NCBI RefSeq assembly: GCF_040712315.1
Contig: NC_134013.1
Span: 32,895,001-32,959,000, forward strand
Direction of reading: 5' to 3'
Length of the DNA stretch: 64,000 nucleotides
Source: Castanea sativa
Lineage: Eukaryota; Streptophyta; Magnoliopsida; Fagales; Fagaceae
A program made the position numbers and the translations under genes. Positions within the stretch are counted from its first letter, which is position 1; every line of letters begins with the position of its first letter. The notes below the pieces were generated by a model. That model was given only the letters and a program-made list of their open reading frames with translations. It did no database searches and was not told the DNA's origin. Shown here piece after piece: positions 34,701 to 44,880 of the stretch.

Positions 34701-37580
34701 TCCGCATTCTGCATCTTCCACTACTGAATGTACACCATTTGCTGATACCATATGATCAAGTTGTTGCTCTTTAGGCTCCATATGAGCATGAATCAGGGGT
34801 CCTACAATTTCTAAAGTAGGACGAGCATTTGGCGGAAGTAAAAACAATCTATCACCACTCTCCTTCAGACTTAATGAAAGGAACAGCTTCTTTAAATGTT
34901 TTATCAGAGATCTTTCAGATATACCCTTTATGTCTACAGCTTGCCCATCATCAATCATTTGCAGAAGCTGTGTATCAAAAACAAGGTTAAAAAAAAAAAT
35001 TTAAAAACTAATATTAATAAAATAAAATAAATGAAACTAACAATCATACAAACATCACAAAAAAGAGAATAAAAAAATAATATAAAAGAAAGTAGCATAT
35101 AAGAGAAAGACCAACAAAGTACAGCACAAAGAATACAACAACAACAACAACCAAGCGCCTCAGTCCCAAGTTTTTTATTAGCTGATAAAAAGTACACTAT
35201 GTACACTATGATGAACACAAAATACCTAAAAACAAATACAAGAAAATCAATTCGAAAGGCTATCTGAAAACTGAAAATCAAAAATCGAAGTAAAATGCAT
35301 AAACCCCAAGCCTGAGACCAATCAGACAAAGTCCTAATTAGCAAGGATTTCATCTGGTCAATAGATTTCACAAAATCCTCGATGTTGGGGTTTCTCGGAT
35401 TGTTCTACTCTTATGGATTTTCTTTCGTCTATTAGGATAGATTAGGGGCTGCTCTTGTCTTTTTGTTTCCTTTTTCATGTGTTCACTACCGTGAACTCTT
35501 TGTATTTTTTTCGCTTTTCGCTTATTAATAATATTCTCTTCTTACTTATCAAAAAAATAAAAAAGTAAAGCTATTTCATACCTTCCATACTAACCAAATC
35601 AAACATGCTAGCTCCAGATTCCAAAGATTCCAAACATTCGAGGCATGTTTTCCAAACCAATTCTACCAACCAAACAAAAGAGATGCTACCGTCTCCAGCA
35701 TCACCCGCTAAATCCCAAACATAAACTTCACTCCAATCCTCATGAGAAAAGTCATGATGGAGTAGGAGATGATCCACCGTCTTCCCATTACACCGACACA
35801 GACAACACCAATTTGCTAGGGAGAAACCCTTCTTAATGAGATTATCAACTATAAGAATCCGACCACACATTGCTACCCACATAAGAAACACTACCCTCTT
35901 GGGGATCTTAACACGCCAAAATGCTCTTCCATGGGAAAAAAACAATATAAATGCCACTTATAGTATTATAAAAGCAAACATCAAAATAACCATTCCTGTT
36001 CAAGCTCCAAATCATTCTATCTTCCCTTTCCTCCCTAGGCATCTTGGAATAAATGAAATCAAAAAAAGAATGCACCCCTTCCCATTCCCAATCTTGAACT
36101 GCTCTATTGAACCTTTTATTCCAACTCCCATTAGAGGGAGAAGCCAGCACATCAAAAACTAAGGCTTCCTAATCAGTTATTTAATTGGGAGGTAGAGTGG
36201 AGGAGATAGGATCAAACTTAGGACCTCCCGCTCTGATATCAAATGTTAAAACTCTCACATGTTGGACCTCACTTCCAACAATTATTAAAAGGAAGTTTGA
36301 GCCCACACATGGGGAGAAGTGTTAAAATTATGGTTTAGTGACTAAATTCACCATTTCTTAATAGCTTAAACTTTTGAGAGGATCGGTAATTTCTCATGGT
36401 GTAAGAGCAGAAAATCCTGAGTTTGATACTTGCCTTCACTCTACCTCCCATTTAAAATGTTAAATTCTCAATTGTTGAACCCCACTTATTAAGGGGAAGT
36501 TTAGGCACACAAATGAGGGGGAGTGTTAGAATCATGGTTAGGCGATTAATTCATCATTTCCTAATAGCTTAAGCTTTTAGGACAATCGGTAATTTAACAA
36601 TACTTTTTGTTACTTCCTTAATTGATATATTCTTTTTCACTACTTCTACTAATTTTACTTTTGCTCTTCCTCTACCTTTTTTTCATTCCCTAAACTTAAC
36701 TCAACTCACCATTTCTCGTTGGTTCATTAATGACTCTCCTTTGATCATGAACAAACCATCTCAAGCGACTCTCCCTCATCTTTTCATCAATAGAAGTTTA
36801 GTCACTCCGAGCCTTGGTGAGATAGCAACTAGCAAGTGACCTCCGCCCAAAGTGACAGGTAGCTATTCGAACCCGGAATTAGCCTCTCCAACAAAATTGG
36901 GGGTACTTACCCCACAAAAGTGGGAGCTTTTGCACTCGGTACCCCCATTTTTTAATTATAAAATGGCACGAAGAATAACAATAGGGAAAATTCAATTCCT
37001 AAGTAGTGACAAGCTATGCTTTCATTAAAAAAAAAAAAAAAGTTAATTAAAAATGTCAGAAACAGAATTTGCATGCTGTAAGGATAATCACGCTAATAAC
37101 AAAACAGATAATAGCATAACTACTTTGGCCAATGAAATATCAAATTCAAAGTTGACAATTCCTAATTACCCACCAAATATCACAAAATAACATTCAAAAT
37201 TGTAGTTGCAAACCCTAAAAATCGATTAGTATTGAATTTAGAAGCTTCAGATTCACAAGAAAAATGGATACCTGGATTAAGTCACTGGAAACGTTAGGAA
37301 ATTGGTTCAACAATTCTCCCACCACCGCTTCGGGCTCGGACTTGGACTCAGATTCAGACTCGTAAGCCCTACTCTTCTTTCTCGATTTCTTTCTCCTCCT
37401 CTCTCTCTCGTCCCTCTCTCTCCTCCTCTCTCTATCTCTCCTTTTACTTTTATCACTGCTCCTGTGGCGGTGCCGGCGCCGCCTCTTCGACGAGTCGTCA
37501 TCGGAGCTCGGTGACGGCGACGCCGATGTCTCGGTGTCATCTATATGCTTCCTCTTCTTACGCTTCGATTTATCGCCCAT
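22769..37580 (-). CDS. J-domain protein with GPALPP motifs and DUF3752 C-terminus
   Basis: Eleven coding exons on the minus strand: 37580-37272, 34967-34633, 32156-32079, 31966-31864, 29758-29670, 28546-28435, 26641-26588, 26455-26407, 23770-23670, 23322-23210 and 23099-22769. All are bounded by GT-AG and join in frame to 557 residues. Residues 1-100 are a very basic Arg/Ser/Lys-rich tail like those of splicing-associated proteins. IGPEMP (about 217-222) and IGPPPP (about 253-258) are GPALPP-type motifs. A J domain (about 282-342) has LYDVLGV and the HPD motif at about 314-316, which stimulates Hsp70 ATPase. Residues 376-557 fit DUF3752: [50 protein letters not shown] and HPWKPWDR. The architecture matches Arabidopsis At1g65280-type proteins. 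A nuclear RNA-related role is inferred only. The introns are large and full of transposons. Confidence 0.93.
24289..24301 (-). repeat. tRNA-iMet-type primer binding site, probable LTR scrap
   Basis: On the minus strand this reads TGGTATCAGAGCA, the exact primer-binding site of many plant copia and TRIM elements. The upstream sequence on that strand (towards 24350) would be the end of an LTR, but no second LTR copy was found. It lies in an intron of the J-domain gene. Confidence 0.35.
25240..25990 (+). mobile_element. LINE (L1-type) ORF2 3'-terminal fragment, antisense in intron 8
   Basis: Broken plus-strand frames read DWCCMCKRN near 25450, then HLL-F and a tryptophan-containing stretch, then [12 protein letters not shown] and [12 protein letters not shown] near 25620-25710. 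This is the order seen at the C-terminus of plant L1 ORF2 proteins (zf-RVT zinc-binding domain and tail). Stops and frameshifts are frequent. An 87-bp duplication in the 3' untranslated part (25785 and 25872) precedes an A-rich end near 25985. Confidence 0.7.
26062..26168 (-). mobile_element. tRNA-derived SINE in intron 8 of the J-domain gene
   Basis: On the minus strand an A-box-like TAGCTTAATTGG (26142-26153) is followed by the B-box-like GGTTCAAACC (26096-26105) and ends in a T/A-rich tail. Imperfect flanking repeats (CCAGCCTAAT on the left, CCCAACCTAATC on the right) look like a target duplication. RNA polymerase III promoter spacing and orientation fit a plant SINE. Degenerate relatives occur elsewhere in the window. 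Confidence 0.7.
27323..28220. mobile_element. GC-rich non-autonomous hAT element in intron 6
   Basis: The ends CTATGAAGCACGG and CCGTGCTTCATAG are perfect 13-bp inverted repeats. They are flanked by the exact 8-bp duplication GGCATAAC at 27315-27322 and 28221-28228. The 898-bp element has an AT-rich left half and a markedly GC-rich right end with repeated GAGTCTG and GTCGGCGCGAGT motifs. No transposase frame is convincing. The frames overlapping 27941-28278 arise from this GC-rich DNA. It lies between coding exons 6 and 7 of the J-domain gene. Confidence 0.9.
29227..29278 (-). mobile_element. Micro-insertion of a LINE tail with a 19-bp target duplication
   Basis: TAACTTTTTGTGACAATTT occurs at 29227-29245 and again at 29260-29278. 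Between the copies are about 14 bases that read, on the minus strand, CTTATCAAAAAAA: the typical last bases of the LINEs elsewhere in these introns plus poly-A. It is a target-primed insertion reduced to the element's final few bases. Confidence 0.75.
30482..31140 (-). mobile_element. LINE (L1-type) ORF2 3' fragment in intron 4
   Basis: On the minus strand the sequence near 31010-30960 reads [20 protein letters not shown], a reverse-transcriptase zinc-binding (zf-RVT) motif with its Cys/His pattern. It is followed by [17 protein letters not shown], then broken frames ending [13 protein letters not shown] near 30740. The 3' end, 'tgaagttatattacttatg' plus poly-A, is at about 30485. Frames are interrupted. 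The same LINE family ends at 32340. Confidence 0.8.
32341..32430 (-). mobile_element. LINE 3' end, heavily 5'-truncated
   Basis: It shares AAAGCACACAGGCAGTGTAC and the 'aataaaacttcatt' tail with the LINE at 30482-31140, in the same minus orientation. Only the 3' untranslated end is present. It lies in intron 2 of the J-domain gene, close to coding exon 3. Confidence 0.6.
32935..34057 (+). pseudogene. Fragment of an IRE/IREH1-type AGC kinase gene, antisense in intron 2
   Basis: Plus-strand frames read, in order, [16 protein letters not shown] and [13 protein letters not shown] (near 33030-33120), [11 protein letters not shown] and [20 protein letters not shown] (33430-33530), [19 protein letters not shown] (33540-33600), and [17 protein letters not shown] and [17 protein letters not shown] (33710-33930). 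This matches the region upstream of the kinase domain in plant IRE/IREH1 proteins. No kinase catalytic domain is present. A retained intron-like gap (NNLE|GTAATT...TGCAG at 33121-33220) indicates a genomic copy, not a retrocopy. Frameshifts at about 33340 and 33630 break it. It is opposite in orientation to the host gene and probably non-functional. Confidence 0.8.
35128..36165 (-). mobile_element. LINE ORF2 C-terminal fragment in intron 1, split by another LINE end
   Basis: On the minus strand 35957-35571 reads [29 protein letters not shown] and [20 protein letters not shown], a clear zf-RVT domain. The continuation [21 protein letters not shown] lies at 35365-35290. The tail 'cttgggactgagg' plus (GTT)n is at about 35165-35135. 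Between the two parts, at about 35375-35567, a plus-strand LINE tail is inserted. The long hydrophobic frame below 35290 is AT-rich tail, not a membrane protein. Confidence 0.75.
35375..35567 (+). mobile_element. Plus-strand LINE 3' end nested in a minus-strand LINE
   Basis: The sequence ends 'attaataatattctcttcttacttatc' followed by A-rich DNA, the same type of terminus as other LINE ends here. It separates two halves of a minus-strand LINE. No clear target duplication was found, so the exact left edge is uncertain. Confidence 0.6.
36189..36599 (+). mobile_element. TRIM-type mini LTR retrotransposon with a rearranged neighbour
   Basis: Two related 76-77-bp terminal repeats lie at 36320-36396 and 36524-36599. 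Both start TGTTA, share TAATAGCTTAA and TCGGTAATTT, and end CA. After the first comes TGGTGTAAGAGCAG, a mutated tRNA-iMet primer site. Before the second comes AATGAGGGGGAG, a polypurine tract. There is no coding sequence. A second internal-like block at 36230-36319 ends ATGGGGAGAAG, suggesting a tandem chain. The start of that block (36189-36232) is the inverted complement of a TRIM primer-site region. Confidence 0.75.
36790..36955 (-). mobile_element. Possible SINE
   Basis: On the minus strand it contains GGGTTCGAATAGC, a good B-box-like motif, and a GC-rich 3' part with GCTCCCACTTTTGTGGGG. Composition differs sharply from the AT-rich surroundings. No target duplication or clear A box was confirmed. 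Confidence 0.4.
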
Positions 37581-37594
37581 TTTAGAATGCAACT

Positions 37595-37920
37595 ACTACA
37601 GCTTTTGCTAACTCAATGAAAAATTCCTGATTTTCTCGAAAGCAGCTCACCTCCAATTCACCATCGCAACAATTTCTCTTCAAAACCTTCCTTCTCCTCC
37701 GCCTTCACCGATCCAATTTGGCTAATATACGGTGGGTTTTTGGTTTGAGTTTTCAGTTTATGCAGTGCAATAATTTTCCAGTCTAAGAGAAATTGTTAGG
37801 CTCTTTTTTTTCTAACCGTTGGATAATCATAATCTAATTCGAATTGGATTTGGGCCTTTGAGGGACTCGGGCTGCTCGGTTTTCGTGTTTGTGACTACGG
37901 GCCTACCCATGAGCCCACTT
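37595..37920 (-). promoter_or_regulatory. Promoter region of the J-domain gene with site II motifs
   Basis: Two TGGGCC/T site II elements lie at 37851-37856 (plus strand) and 37912-37917 (TGGGCT on the minus strand), about 270-340 bp upstream of the ATG. A further GGGCC is near 37900. Clustered site II motifs are typical of plant housekeeping and growth-linked promoters, often without a TATA box, and no TATA box is obvious here. Confidence 0.45.
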
Positions 37921-38213
37921 ATTTAATGGTCCAAAACATAGAAAGCATCTAAACTGAGTTTATCAAGTGACATATATTGATGTTTCCAGCCTAGATGTCT
38001 AGGGTTAATCTCCTCTCCCTCAATGATCAAATTATACAAAATAAACGATCACCAGGAACAAATATCATAAGTTTGTTGCGGTTGTAAAAGGACTCTTGTT
38101 ATAATTAATCTCACTAACCTTCCATACGCTATTCATTCATTGGCTTGTAACATAAAGTTTATATAAATTGAAGGTTAGGGTGAGGAGTTATGGTTTCCAA
38201 AAGTTGACTCTTA

Positions 38214-38477
38214 GAGTCTGTTTGGATAGAACTTATTTTGCTGAAACTGAAAACTGAAAACACTGTAGCAAAATAATTTTTAAATGTGTGAGTAGTGCTG
38301 TGGGACCCATTTTTAATGAAAAAGTTGCTGAAAAGTTAAATTTGTGGGACCCATGAACAGTGCATTTGTGCACTGTTCATGGCTGAAAAGTCAATACATG
38401 CGGCTGGGTTTAAAAAAAAAAAAAAACAGAAGCAAAAACGCAGACATGGACGCAGGAACGCGGATCCAAACGCCCTC
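38214..38477. mobile_element. Tourist-like MITE, 264 bp
   Basis: The left end GAGTCTGTTTGGAT and the complement of the right end, GAGGGCGTTTGGAT, are inverted repeats. TTA flanks at 38211-38213 and 38478-38480. The interior has GAAACTGAAAACTGAAAACA, shared with the copy at 47994, and an internal palindrome around GAACAGTGCATTTGTGCACTGTTC. Confidence 0.82.
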
Positions 38478-38697
38478 TTAATAAACTTGTTTGATTTATC
38501 GTAATGAAAGTTTACGCATTTCGATGGAGACCTTGTTGAACTCGGAATTAGGCGAGCCATACGCCATTTAAAAGCTCTTAATATAAACTTTATGACCATG
38601 CTTTGCTTCGGAAGGATTTTACATCTTTCTAAGAAGTTGTAGGCCTTCGAAATGTCTGTTTATATGCCTTTTGAAGTCTCATTGTTATGTAACTATA

Positions 38698-38699
38698 TA

Positions 38700-38730
<31 letters not shown>

Positions 38731-38742
38731 GTATGTATGTAT
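38698..38742. repeat. Compound (GT)n(AT)n(GTAT)n microsatellite
   Basis: TG units, then TA units, then three GTAT units, without interruption. Non-coding. Confidence 0.9.
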
Positions 38743-38881
38743 GAGTTTTTTGGTTTTTGGCTACCCCAAGCAACTAAAAAAAAAAAGCCTTTTGCTCAAT
38801 CTTTCCAATGATATGTGATTCATGCTTTTCGAAAATTGTTTGACTTAGTTTCAAACAAACCCTAGTTTTGGCTAGGATTAG

Positions 38882-40712
38882 TAGGGATGGCAATTTCTGC
38901 CCGATACCCAGGTCGAACCCAAACCCGATTATATATATAGTAATAACCAGTGGCGGAGCCAGGATTTCAATCCAGGAGGGGCAAGATTAGAAGTCAATAT
39001 TAAAAAAAAAAAAAAAAAAACAGAAAAAATCTATATTAACAAAAAAAAGCAATAACAACTATATGTGTCATATAAAAACTAATTAAACCTAAACTATAGT
39101 TAGACATTTAAGTTAATACTAAAAAATAAATTGCGGAAATAAATTAATTTGAAAAATATTAAAAGTATAGCAATTTACTTGCAAAGTTGTATACACATTT
39201 CACTATCTTTTCTTAATTGTTTTTGAAATTATAGGTAAAATTCGACTTTGTATTTTTTTTTAAAAAATAATTAAAAATTTGTTCATAATATAAACCCACA
39301 ATTTAAAACTGAAATGTCAAGAAATTGAGGACAATATAAAAAAAAAAAAAATTTGTGTAAAATATAGGACTATCAATTGAAATGTCATAAGAAAGACACT
39401 AAAATGCATGATGATGATGATGATGATTATTATTATTATTATGGTAAGTGCATGATAATTAAAAGCTAACAGCTGACAAGTCAAAGCTCTTGGAGTGTGT
39501 TATTGTTCCTAAGGGAAATTCTTCCATTTATTTTTTCTTGTGTCAGGAAACTTTTTCCCTTTTTTTTTCCTTCCTTGCACGCTATCATTGACTTATTGGG
39601 CATTAGGTAAGCTTGTCATTTTCCCTTTATTTCAGCAGGCCAGGAAGCATTTTTCCTGATTTGTGTTTGATTTCTGCATCAAGGAAGGTAAAGCATTTAA
39701 AAAAAATTCCTAATAGTAGTAATATGGAATATTTTAGGAGGAGTCAGGGGGGGCACTTGCCCCCTCTCGCCCCCCCTTGGCTCCGCCTCTGGTAATAACC
39801 CTAAAATTTTCTGCTCACACTCACAATCTCTTCAGCTCACCACTCTCATCTCTTCAGCTCACAATCTCACCGTTGGTTCCTCTTCTCCCACCAGGTGTTG
39901 CTGCCATTGCCACCACCATTGTTAGCCAATCTTTCCTCTTGTTCCAAACAATTGTTGTTACTATATTAGTCAACACAAGCATCTCTATGTCCTTCACCAA
40001 TCTCCATCAGCTAAAGTTCTCTATATTTCATTGTTCTTTTTCTTTTTTGATGGTATATATTTCTTTGTTCTTAAGCTTTATTTCCAAGGATCTACAAATG
40101 ACATAAAAATGTTTAAATATATTTGATTAGTCTTCAAATATTTGAATGATTTTAGGTATATTTAGATCTTCTTCTTTTTTTAAGTTTTTGCAAAACCCAA
40201 AATCAATCTCTGTGGGATCATCGGTTTTTTTTTTTTTTTTTTTTTGCAAAATATTTGTTGGGTTTCTTACACCTAATCTCAAACTACTCCTATTAATAGA
40301 AAGGATTTGCAGTCAATGATCCAGATTTGAGAGAGTGTGTTCTCTACTTCTCTTCAATTTTTTTTTTTTTATATTGATGTCCTTAGTCTATTTTGTTGTG
40401 TAGCTAAATCAAACATCTTTGATTTCTCTTTACATTTGCCAAAGTATCTGAGAGGGGTTTTGTGAGTCTCTTTGCATTTCAATTCTTTTTTTTTTTTTTT
40501 TCTTTTTTTCCAGTTGGTCCATGATTTGGGCTGTGGATTGGGCCCAAATCTAGCTAGGGTTAACGGGACCCGTGGGGCCCGGCAAGGCAGGTCTAGGCCC
40601 AAATAAAAAACCAGTTTGATAAACGGGCCGAGTCCGAGTACCAAGTCTGGGCCCGCGGAGCGGGTTTGGGTATGAAAAAACTCAACCTGAACCCGGCCCG
40701 TTGCCATTCCTA
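38882..40712. mobile_element. hAT element (outer), TAGGGATGGCAA family
   Basis: The ends TAGGGATGGCAA and TTGCCATTCCTA are inverted repeats with one mismatch. They are flanked by AGGATTAG (38874-38881) and AGGATTAA (40713-40720), an 8-bp duplication with one change. It is the same terminal family as 21915-22494. About 0.85 kb is a second hAT element inserted near the left end. The remaining interior has no transposase frame. The GC-rich right end (CGGGCCGAGTCCGAG) resembles sub-terminal motifs of the relative at 21915. Confidence 0.82.
38948..39791. mobile_element. hAT element nested in another hAT
   Basis: The ends CAGTGGCGGAGCCA and (from the right) CAGAGGCGGAGCCA are inverted repeats, flanked by the exact 8-bp duplication GTAATAAC at 38940-38947 and 39792-39799. 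The interior is AT-rich with no transposase. The right end is rich in G and C (GGGGGGCACTTGCCCCC). The CAGTGGCGGA terminus is a common plant Ac-like hAT end. Confidence 0.88.
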
Positions 40713-40731
40713 AGGATTAAGGTTCTATGGG

Positions 40732-43647
40732 CAGGGTCAGCCTAGACATTTTAGGGCCTAAGATGAGAACCATGGTTTTAAAAACCAAATTGGGAGTCGA
40801 ACCATTTATTAAAAAAAAAATCGGTTCAACCCCGGTTTTACCCAGTTTTTAGGGGTTTTATCGGATCGGACTTGCTCCCGGTTCCCGTTGAACTGGTCGA
40901 ACCGACCAATCTAGTCCGATTTTTAAAACATAGGCGAGAACTAAAATTGGGCCTTTTTTATACTTATGTATTAATTAAATTAATATTTATTTAATATTTT
41001 TATATTATAATCTATTTCATTTAAAATCTATTTTCTTGCATTTTGAGATGTAAATTGACTAATTATATTTTTGTATTCAAGTTCTTCTAACATCTTCTTT
41101 TCAATCGATAATATAGCTAATTCCCTTAATCTTTCTTGGGACATTGTCGATCTTAGATATGGTTTTATTATTTTAATTTTGAAAAACTTCTTCTTGCAGA
41201 AGCAATTGTAACAGGTATTGTTAATAGAATCCTATAAGCGATGCATGTATTTGGAAATAAATCTAATCTTTTTATATAATTTAGTATGTCAATTGGAATA
41301 GAATCTTTTATTTGTAAAATTTCTTTTAAAATGTTTAACTCTAAAAATAAATCTAAACCATCAATATCATAATAAACATCATGTTTGAGAAAATATTCAA
41401 GTTTAAGACAGTATTTTTGTAAACTATCATCATCTAGTGATTTCAATTTTGTGAAGTTAAATAGAAAACCAAAAATGTCTTCATATATTTGAAATTGTTC
41501 AAATCTACTCTCAATTGACCTAATTGTTTTATCTACTATATATAAGAAATAATCAATTCTAAAAGATTTTTCAGCAAAACGTGTTGTCTCATTATGAACA
41601 TTTTTATCAAATTGTTTTTTTCTATAAATTATATATTTTTTCATGAAATACAAGTTCTATTTCCATTTCCAATGCAATTTTTTAGATGAATTCATTGTAG
41701 ATGTAAATATATTTTCTCTATATCATTTAAAATAAGAAATGCGACCTTTTAATTGATCTATAGCAACATCAATGTGCATGTCTTTTGATTGTAAGTTTTT
41801 ATTAACAGAGTTGACAGCAAATAATATGTCATACCAAATAGTCATTTTTTCCTCAGAATGCCAAATTATTTTTACCAAGATTCTTTACTATAGCATTAAT
41901 TCTTAATTAAACATTTTTCCAATGACCTTTCTCTTTGTTGATTTGTTCTTGGATATTTTTATCTATTGTTTTATTTTTTGACAATCTCATTTTCAAAACT
42001 AGCCAAGTGTTCATGTTAGTAATATGCTCTCTAGTTGTTTCATAGTTTCTACTTTTAGAACTAATATTTTTCCAATTTTGTGTTCCTTCATTACATAGTT
42101 GGCCAATATGTTTAGACTCAAAAAACTTGCAACAAAAACAAAATACTTGGTCCGTATCTTTTGAATACACTAGTCCTTTTCTATCATGCTTCTCCCCATT
42201 TGATAATATTTGAGTGTAATGAATAGTAGAAAAATGTCTAGTGTCAGCACCTCTAGGAAAAATTATATCGTTGTCTCTAATTGGACCTCTTTGTACTAGT
42301 AAATCTCTTAATTTTGTGTCAACATTTTTCCAACTACCTGGATCATAAATATTTGAAGGAATATAATTCAACATGTCATTATTATTTTCATTTTCTTTTA
42401 GTTGAACATCATTATGGTGAACTTGTTCGTTTGTGACATTTTCATCATTATTTTCATTCTCTTCTAAATTCTTTTGAAATTCATTATCAAGATTTGTTGT
42501 ATTGCAAAATTGAACATCGTTGTTATCTTGCAATTGTATCATTTTATTATCTTTTAATTCTGTTTGGTGAATTTCTTGCTCATTTGTGATATTTTCATCT
42601 AAATTTTGTGTTATATTTTGTTTATTACTAATAACAAATTTATCCATTGATCCTTTTTGAGACTTAATTAATTTTTCTTCTTTTTTTCTTTTTTTAAGTT
42701 TTTTATATCCAGATACATATTTTCTAGTAGACATTTCTAATCAAACAATATATATTTATAAAGACTAAAATAAAAAATAACTTTCAAGTGTAGAGCAAAT
42801 AAGAAATAGACCCACCCACAAGATTAAAATTAAAAAAAAAAAAAAATAAGCCCAACCAAAATGGCCACACAAGTCTTATTAATAAGACCCACTCACAAAA
42901 AACACAAAACAAATCCTATTACACCTATAACCAAAAAAAAAAAAGAAATGTAGGCTTTAAAAAAAAAAATTGAAGGCCCAAACAGCCAGACATAACTCAA
43001 GTAGAAACAGGCCCAATCTCAACAAATAAAAAGTAGAGAAAGCCAAGCCTTATACCTCAAAAGTCAAAACACATCTGCAGGATCAAAACACATTTGCAGC
43101 AAAAAATAAAAATAAATAAATGCAGCCCCTCAATCCCCAGTTCAAAGTTTTCAGACTAGATGTGATCGGATGATTTAGATTGGAGGAAGCTTGAGCCAAG
43201 TGGCTAGCAACAATGGAGAGAAAGAATGAGAGAGGCGGAGAGTAAGAGCTGAGAGAAAGAAGCAGAGCAAGAATGAGAAAGAGAAATAGTAAAAATTTTA
43301 GGGATTTGAGATTTTTTATTTGTTTTGATTTGTGATTGTTTTGTGGTTAATTTCTTAGACTAGATTTGTAGTTTATCTTGTTGAATTTTGGTTTGTCTAG
43401 AGGATAATGATATTATTTTTGGGAAAATTGATTTTGTTTAGATCAAAGAATTTTTTTGTGCTACCAATGTTTAACCGGATATACCAGAATTTTTGGTTTT
43501 TGGTCAAAAGGATATGCCATATTTTTTTAGATTCATTTGAAACTATTTTTTTCCCTACTACCCTTCTTTTCTAAAATTTTGGGCCCCCCCTTCCACTTAG
43601 GGGCCTTAGGCAATTGCCTAATTGGCCTAATGGAAGGGTCGGCCCTA
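40732..43647 (-). mobile_element. Decayed autonomous-type hAT element (ZMYM1-like), 2.9 kb
   Basis: It starts CAGGGTCAGCC and ends GGTCGGCCCTA, imperfect inverted repeats (8 of 11). TCTATGGG (40724-40731) and TCTAGGGG (43648-43655) flank it, an 8-bp duplication with one mismatch. It contains the two transposase pieces described separately, on the minus strand. It begins only 12 bases after the TSD of the neighbouring hAT element, so three hAT elements sit in one 4.8-kb block. Confidence 0.75.
41040..42734 (-). pseudogene. hAT transposase, zinc finger MYM-type protein 1-like, internally deleted
   Basis: The N-terminal piece (42734-41907, 275 codons) has a lysine-rich start, an Asn/Glu-rich linker, then PSNIYDPGSWKN, LVQRGPIRD and a TTF-type zinc-finger region DQVFCFCCKFFES. 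The C-terminal piece (41653-41168) ends YRILLTIPVTIASARRSFSK, the hAT dimerisation motif. Family homology resumes in another frame after the stop, to about 41040. Intact members are about 700-800 residues. Here the central catalytic region is mostly missing and the pieces are out of frame. The protein would bind and move its own element. Many plant genomes carry domesticated or silent copies, and this one looks dead. Confidence 0.85.
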
Positions 43648-43979
43648 TCTAGGGGTTTTCATTTTTGTGATATCTTGTTTGTTTACCTACAATTTGATGA
43701 TCCACCCCTCATTTCAAATGTGATTAAAATATTTTTGAGTTAGTGCAAGAATCGTTTCAATCAAATGACTGAATTTTTAGTTAAAGTTCTATCAAACTTA
43801 ATCAAGCCTTATATTTTGCTCTAAAACTACTATGTTGGAGCATTTTAATATTAATTAATTAAAATGGGTTTATATGACAATATAAATGTAAAGATGTGGG
43901 AATTAATATAGAAGATAAGGAGTTAGTGAAAATGTTTAATCTCACATTACAAAGGAGAGAAACTATTTTTCAATATTGC

Positions 43980-44600
43980 ATATACAGTAGGAGTGCTTAG
44001 CAGATTTACTAGTAAGCCTAATAGAGATCATTGGCTAGCTATTGAGCAAGTCATGAGATATTTAATTGGTACCAAAAGTTATGGCTTATTTTATAAAAAG
44101 TACCCTGTTGTGATTGAAACTTTTAGTGATGTCAATTGGAATACTTTGTCAGGTGATTCTCTCTCTACCACTAGTTATATTTTTACCTTAGATAGTGGTG
44201 CTATTTGTTGGAAATCTAAAAAAGCATACTATAATCGCTACTTCAACAATGGAAGCTAAATTAATAGCATTAGCTTCAACTAGTGAAGAGGCAAATTAAC
44301 TTAGAGATTTGTTATATGAAATTCCACTTTAAGAAAAACCAATTCCACATATATTAATTCATTGTGATAGCACTACCGCAATTGGTAAAGTTAAAAACCG
44401 TTATTACAACGGTAAATCCAGATCTATAAGAAGAAAGCATTGTACTGTGTAATCTTATTTGAGTAGTAGCATCATAACTGTGGATTATGTTCAATCTAAT
44501 GATAATCTTGCAGATCTATTTACCCAGGCATTGGCAAAAGATAGGGTCTGGAATACATCAAGGGGGATGCGACTAAAATCCATAGATTCATGAGCCATGT
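43980..44600 (+). pseudogene. Copia pol C-terminus (end of RT plus RNase H)
   Basis: Frames read VLSRFTSKPNRDHW, RYLIGTKSYGLFYKK, ETFSDVNW, SYIFTLDSGAICWKSKK, then in other frames TMEAKLIALASTSEEA, LIHCDSTTAI and DNLADLFTQALAK. This is the standard C-terminus of Ty1/copia polyproteins, including the RNase H Asp in FSDVNW. At least one frameshift near 44225 and stops at about 44296 and 44330 break it. Confidence 0.85.
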
Positions 44601-44880
44601 ATGAGGATACCTAACCCAAGGACTAGAGATCCTGAGAATTGGGTTCAATGGGAAAAACGAACCATTCGATAGTCGTAAGAAATGCACTATTTATTTCTTT
44701 TAATTGTTCGACCTATGATGTAAGTACATTTATCATGTAATGTGAAGAGGTTGAGTAAAAAACTCTTAATGAAATTTGTAACTCATATGAGTAAAGTGTC
44801 AAAATTACAGGAGCATTCCTGACAAAATTTCACATATATGAGTATGTTGGTGAGATTGCTCCCTATGAGATTTGGACTTA

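Noticed and set aside
34985..35371. Long hydrophobic frame that looks like a multi-pass membrane protein (minus strand)
   Set aside because: Only its first 20 or so residues match LINE ORF2; the rest is AT-rich LINE tail and intron sequence.
37302..37514. 70-codon plus-strand frame
   Set aside because: It is the complement of the Arg/Ser-rich first exon of the J-domain gene.
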